The notes under the pieces are model-generated. The model saw nothing but the letters and a program-made list of their open reading frames with translations. It was not told where the DNA came from and did not search any database. From Actinomycetes bacterium (GTDB lineage Bacteria > Actinomycetota > Thermoleophilia > Solirubrobacterales > Solirubrobacteraceae), in NCBI GenBank assembly GCA_023404805.1, contig JAEYAL010000221.1:1-19182 (forward strand): a stretch of DNA of 19,182 bases, written 5' to 3'. This document shows positions 16,515 to 19,182 of this stretch, piece by piece. The position numbers and the translations under genes were made by a program. The stretch's first letter is position 1. The number at the start of each line of letters is the position of its first letter.

Positions 16515-16532
16515 CCGGACGGCAGAGGACAG
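16506..16532 (+). terminator. Possible hairpin at the recA stop
   Basis: CTGTCCT (16506-16512) pairs with AGGACAG (16526-16532), a perfect 7-bp stem with a 13-nt loop, overlapping the recA TAG and followed by a pyrimidine run (cccttctct). A partial terminator here would lower recX relative to recA, as is common for this pair. Confidence 0.4.
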
Positions 16533-16555
16533 CCCTTCTCTGAGCTTCGGGGCCG

Positions 16556-16561
16556 GACGAT
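16556..16561 (+). promoter_or_regulatory. Possible weak -10 for recX
   Basis: GACGAT fits nAnnnT and ends 6 nt before ATG16568, the same geometry as the other leaderless starts, but matches TATAAT poorly. It supports the ATG16568 start modestly. Confidence 0.3.
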
Positions 16562-16567
16562 CGCGGG

Positions 16568-17455
16568 ATGCGTGCCGCGGCCGTCCGGCTTCAAGCGACG
16601 TCTGACGCGGTGACGCGCAAGCCGATCGACGACCTCGCGGCGAAGATCCGTGAGCTCGAGACCTCTGGGCCGGGAGGACCCAGCAGGTCTCGAGGTCGTT
16701 CCGCGGGGTCGCAGGCGGAGCTCGACACTGAGCGGGCAGCGGGCTCGCAGGCGCAGCTCGACGCCGAGCGTGCGGCGGCCGCCGGAGCGGGGGAGACCGG
16801 CGATGCGGCCGCGCTGCCAGCGCGCGATGTCAACGACGAGCGCGGGCCGTCGCTGGTCTCCCTCGAAGGGCAGGAGGCGCACGATGAGGCGCTCGGTGTC
16901 CTGCCCGACGGCACGCAGGTCGCGGAGCCCAAACCGAAGCGCCCCAAGAAGGCGAAGGCGGCGCAGCTCGCGTTCAGCGAGGCTGAGCCGCACCAGCGGG
17001 CGATCGAGCTGGCGTACAAGCTCGTCAGCCAGCGTGAGCGGACGGTCCGGCAGGTGCGCGACAAGCTCACCGCCAAGGACTGCACGCCGGCGGCGATCGA
17101 CGCGGCGCTCGAGGAGCTTGGCCGGTACGGCTTCATCGACGATGCGCGCTACGCCAAGCTCTTCGCCGAAGACAAGCGCCGCCTGCAGGGCTGGGGCGAG
17201 CGGCGGATCCGGTCGCAGCTGATGCGCGACGGCATCAGCCGCGAGATCCTCGACGGCCTCTTCGCCGACGGTGAAGCCGCGCTGTCGGCGCCGAGCGAGC
17301 TGGAGTCCGCGCTGACGCTGCTGCAGCGCAAACAGCCCGACCTCTCTGACGAGAAAGTCAAGGCCCGCATGGCTGGCATGCTCGCCCGCCGCGGCATCGC
17401 CAGCTCCGTCGTCTTCCAGGCCCTCCGGGAACACGCCCGCAGCGAAGCCCGATGA
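16568..17455 (+). CDS. recX: RecX-type regulatory protein with long N-terminal extension
   Basis: RecX binds RecA filaments and limits their activity. The RecX helical core occupies about residues 142-290: RAIELAYKLVSQRERTVRQVRDKL, then AALEELGRYGFIDDARYAKLFAED, GERRIRSQLMRDGIS, and a final three-helix repeat ending ALREHARSEAR. The whole protein is 295 aa, whereas RecX is usually 150-200 aa. The first 130 or so residues are low-complexity, Ala/Glu/Arg-rich and probably disordered, with a tandem 12-residue repeat and a Lys/Pro-rich stretch (EPKPKRPKKAK). ATG16568 is preceded by a weak -10; GTG16610 is an alternative that would still leave a long extension. It follows recA by 53 nt. Confidence 0.88.
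   Translation: MRAAAVRLQATSDAVTRKPIDDLAAKIRELETSGPGGPSRSRGRSAGSQAELDTERAAGSQAQLDAERAAAAGAGETGDAAALPARDVNDERGPSLVSLEGQEAHDEALGVLPDGTQVAEPKPKRPKKAKAAQLAFSEAEPHQRAIELAYKLVSQRERTVRQVRDKLTAKDCTPAAIDAALEELGRYGFIDDARYAKLFAEDKRRLQGWGERRIRSQLMRDGISREILDGLFADGEAALSAPSELESALTLLQRKQPDLSDEKVKARMAGMLARRGIASSVVFQALREHARSEAR
16706..16777 (+). repeat. Two tandem 36-nt units in recX
   Basis: Units 16706-16741 and 16742-16777 encode GSQAELDTERAA and GSQAQLDAERAA, differing in 2 of 12 residues. They lie in the disordered N-terminal extension of RecX and are multiples of 3, so copy number can vary without frameshift. Confidence 0.75.
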
Positions 17456-17491
17456 CGTTCCGCCGCCACTGACGCGCCGGAGCTGGGGTCA

Positions 17492-17515
17492 CGGGCGGGC
17501 TCGATGGCCCGCCCG
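17492..17515. terminator. Hairpin terminator downstream of recX
   Basis: A perfect 9-bp stem CGGGCGGGC / GCCCGCCCG (17492-17500 and 17507-17515) with a 6-nt loop, 36 nt after the recX stop. No T tract on either side. It could also end a minus-strand transcript from the structured element at 17531-17683. Confidence 0.65.
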
Positions 17516-17530
17516 CTCCAGCCGCTCTCG

Positions 17531-17683
17531 GACTCCCCGCTTATTTGAATGTCCCCGGCGGGTGTGAATCACGTGCCGGGGCATGCGAGACACTCCAGGT
17601 CCCTGAGGCAGGCCGTCCGCCGAAGCGGTCGCGTTACCCAGGCTGCGCTCTAGCGCGCTAGACCTAGTAGGGAGTCGGTCGGA
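17531..17683 (-). ncRNA. Candidate structured RNA in the recX-miaB gap (unassigned family)
   Basis: The gene-free stretch 17456-17789 holds a multi-stem element. A closing stem joins GACTCCC and GGGAGTC (17531-17537 with 17670-17676). Inside are a hairpin with a 7-bp stem CCCCGGC/GCCGGGG and an inner GTG/CAC (17553-17581), a stem of 17595-17601 with 17661-17667, a contiguous stem 17602-17607 with 17637-17642, and CCGC-loop-GCGG (17617-17628). The two middle stems are complete only on the minus strand, where their odd pairs are G.U rather than C-A, and the last hairpin is then a cUUCGg tetraloop. On the minus strand a TAGTAT hexamer (17695-17690) would start RNA near 17683, and the recX hairpin could end it near 17490, giving about 190 nt. 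The region is about 64% GC, lower than neighbours, and no reading frame has coding-like codon use. I do not recognise a known family. Confidence 0.35.
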
Positions 17684-17771
17684 CACCGAATACTAGCGAT
17701 GATCTGCGGCGGCTCGTGAACGTCCAGCAACGCTGGCCGGTCAGCCTTCGGCCCGCCCTGTGCGCGCCCGG

Positions 17772-17777
17772 TACCCT
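17772..17777 (+). promoter_or_regulatory. Possible miaB -10 hexamer
   Basis: TACCCT (TAnnnT) ends 12 nt before ATG17790, predicting a leader of about 5 nt. No -35 and no Shine-Dalgarno. Another hexamer, AATACT (17689-17694), could start a longer leader of about 90 nt. Confidence 0.35.
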
Positions 17778-17789
17778 TCACCGTCAGCC

Positions 17790-19118
17790 ATGAGCAAGCG
17801 CTTCCACGTCACCACCTTCGGGTGCCAGATGAACGAGCACGACTCCGAGCGCATGAAGGGCATGCTGGAGTCGCTCGGGTACGGCGAGACGGCCGAGCGC
17901 GCCGACGCCGACCTGATCCTCTTCAACACCTGCTCGATCCGCGAGAAGGCCGACGAGCGGTTCGTGGCGCACCTGCACGACGCGAAGATCATCAAGCGCA
18001 ACAAGCCCGGCACCGTGATCGGGGTCGGCGGTTGCTGGGCGCAGTCGATGAAGGACCTGGTCTTCGAGCAGTTCCCGTTCGTCGATGTGGCGTTCGGTCC
18101 GGGGCAGGTCCCGAAGCTCGCCGAGTTCCTCACGACCGACTCGCTCACGGCCCAGGGCTTCTTCGAGTTCGAGGGCTTCCCGGCGCACCTGCCCACCAAG
18201 CGCGACCGCCCGCACCAGGCGTGGCTGCAGATCTCGGTCGGCTGCCACATGAAGTGCTCGTACTGCATCGTGCCGAGCACCCGCGGCCGCCACGTCAGCC
18301 GCCCGTACGGCGAGCTCGTCACCGAAGCGCAGCGGCTGGCATCGGAGGGCGTCGTCGAGATCACGCTGCTCGGCCAGAACGTCAACGCCTACGGCCGCGA
18401 CCTGCGCCCCGAGCCGCGCGCGTTCGCCGAGCTGCTGCGCGAGGTCGGCTCGATCCCGGGCATCAAGCGGGTCCGTTACACCTCGCCGCACCCGCAGGAC
18501 ATCAAGCAGGACGTCATCGACGTCCACACCGAACTGGGCACCGTCTGCGAGCACATCCACCTCCCGCTGCAGGCTGGCTCAAGCAAAGTCCTCAAGGCGA
18601 TGCGCCGCACCTACGACCGCGAGCGCTTCCTCGACCGTGTCGCGATGATCCGCGCGGGCGTCCCGGATGTCGCCCTGTCGACCGACATCATCGTCGGCTT
18701 CCCCGGCGAGACGGAGGAGGACTTCCAGGAGACGCTGGAGGTCTGCGAGCTGGTGCAGTTCGACTCCGCGTTCACCTTCATCTTCAGCCCGCGCCGCGAC
18801 ACCGAGGCCGCCGAGTTCACCGAGGGCCTCGTCCCGCACGAGGAGAAGGTCGAGCGGATGAAGCGCCTCGTGGAGGTCGTGCAGCGCAACGCGCATGAGC
18901 GCGCGCAGCGGTTCGTCGGCCGCACGATGGAGGTCCTCATCGAAGGCCCGTCGCGGACCGACCCGACCCGCCTGCGCGGCCGCACGACCCACAACAAGGC
19001 CGTGAACTTCGAAGGCGCTGGCGAGCCCGGCACCTTCACCCAGGTCGAGATCACGTCGGCGAGCAGCCAAACGCTGATGGGCGAGCAGTCGCTCGTCGAC
19101 CTCGCGCTGCTGCGCTGA
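17790..19118 (+). CDS. miaB: tRNA-2-methylthio-N6-dimethylallyladenosine synthase MiaB
   Basis: MiaB is a radical-SAM methylthiotransferase that converts i6A37 to ms2i6A37 in tRNAs reading UNN codons. The 442-aa protein has the N-terminal UPF0004 domain with three cluster cysteines (Cys12 in FGCQMNEHDSE, Cys48 in NTCSIREKA, Cys82 in GGCWAQ). The radical-SAM motif CxxxCxxC is at Cys152/156/159 (GCHMKCSYC), followed by STRGRHVSRP, LLGQNVNAYG, HLPLQAGS and DIIVGFPGETEEDF. A C-terminal TRAM domain spans about 375-442. ATG17790 is the family start; the frame extends to 17760 without support. miaB follows recX at a distance in other actinobacteria too. Both [4Fe-4S] sites are intact. Confidence 0.97.
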   Translation: MSKRFHVTTFGCQMNEHDSERMKGMLESLGYGETAERADADLILFNTCSIREKADERFVAHLHDAKIIKRNKPGTVIGVGGCWAQSMKDLVFEQFPFVDVAFGPGQVPKLAEFLTTDSLTAQGFFEFEGFPAHLPTKRDRPHQAWLQISVGCHMKCSYCIVPSTRGRHVSRPYGELVTEAQRLASEGVVEITLLGQNVNAYGRDLRPEPRAFAELLREVGSIPGIKRVRYTSPHPQDIKQDVIDVHTELGTVCEHIHLPLQAGSSKVLKAMRRTYDRERFLDRVAMIRAGVPDVALSTDIIVGFPGETEEDFQETLEVCELVQFDSAFTFIFSPRRDTEAAEFTEGLVPHEEKVERMKRLVEVVQRNAHERAQRFVGRTMEVLIEGPSRTDPTRLRGRTTHNKAVNFEGAGEPGTFTQVEITSASSQTLMGEQSLVDLALLR

Positions 19119-19122
19119 CGGC

Positions 19123-19144
19123 CGACGGCGCCCGAGGCCCGTCG
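19123..19144 (+). terminator. Hairpin after miaB
   Basis: CGACGG (19123-19128) pairs with CCGTCG (19139-19144), and GCC/GGC (19130-19132 and 19136-19138) continues the stem past a bulged C, with a CGA loop. It begins 5 nt after the miaB stop. No T tract; a C-rich run follows. Confidence 0.5.
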
Positions 19145-19182
19145 CGCGCCCCCCCCCAGCCCCCCGGGCGCCCGCCGCGGCG

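Noticed and set aside
17610..17662. tRNA-like D-arm wording (AGCGCAGCCTGGGTAA) on the minus strand
   Set aside because: No T-arm with TTCRA at the right distance, no 7-bp acceptor stem and no proper anticodon stem could be built.
17649..17662. A 14-bp perfect palindrome TCTAGCGCGCTAGA as a possible operator
   Set aside because: It lies inside the structured element, where it may simply be a hairpin. It is not positioned at a promoter and has no second copy in the window.
17489..17686. A 65-codon minus-strand frame in the recX-miaB gap
   Set aside because: Third-position GC is only moderate, unlike the genes here, there is no motif, and the frame coincides with the stems of the candidate RNA.
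17699..17719. A 6-codon frame (MICGGS) after the AATACT hexamer
   Set aside because: The hexamer-to-ATG spacing is only 4 nt and the peptide is too short to support.

Overview
The window is GC-rich, densely packed bacterial chromosome of core type. Its gene order is the old pnp - M16 peptidase - dapB/dapA - RNase J - ftsK - rodZ-like - cinA - recA - recX - miaB neighbourhood, found (with variations) in Actinobacteria and partly in Bacillus. Very high GC, many GTG starts, an actinobacterial-type LexA box before recA, and probable leaderless promoters point to an actinobacterium. The two DsbA-like genes in the cluster, the absence of pgsA between the rodZ-like gene and cinA, and the overall style suggest Thermoleophilia/Solirubrobacterales, but that placement is inference.

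Layout. (1) 1-3875, plus strand: the last codons of probable pnp, an M16 zinc peptidase, two tandem membrane-anchored DsbA-like proteins with CPFC motifs, and dapB, closed by a strong hairpin at 3883-3923. (2) 3952-6497, plus strand: dapA and RNase J with overlapping stop and start, closed by a long hairpin shared with the convergent esterase gene. (3) 6533-9954, minus strand: an OmpR-type response regulator, its sensor histidine kinase, and a secreted alpha/beta-hydrolase, sitting inside the otherwise plus-strand conserved block. (4) 10022-15253, plus strand: FtsK, a RodZ-like HTH membrane protein and CinA. (5) 15254-17455: SOS-controlled recA and recX. (6) 17456-17789: the only gene-free stretch over 300 bases. 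It carries a recX terminator hairpin and a multi-stem element that reads best as a minus-strand RNA. (7) 17790-19118: miaB, followed by a hairpin and a C-rich edge.

How the genes relate. pnp and RNase J are RNA-decay enzymes. dapB and dapA give two steps of the lysine/diaminopimelate (peptidoglycan) route. FtsK and the RodZ-like protein act in chromosome segregation and cell shape. CinA, RecA and RecX concern nucleotide repair and recombination. MiaB modifies tRNA. The two-component system plus secreted esterase is the accessory module.

The most unusual observations are: at least five genes with a -10-like hexamer (A at position 2, T at position 6) exactly 6-7 nt before the start codon, implying leaderless mRNAs; a candidate structured RNA of about 190 nt antisense to the recX-miaB gap, whose G.U pairs and cUUCGg loop favour the minus strand; and a duplicated Dsb pair inside the peptidase-dapB operon. 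I saw no mobile element, CRISPR array, tRNA or rRNA.
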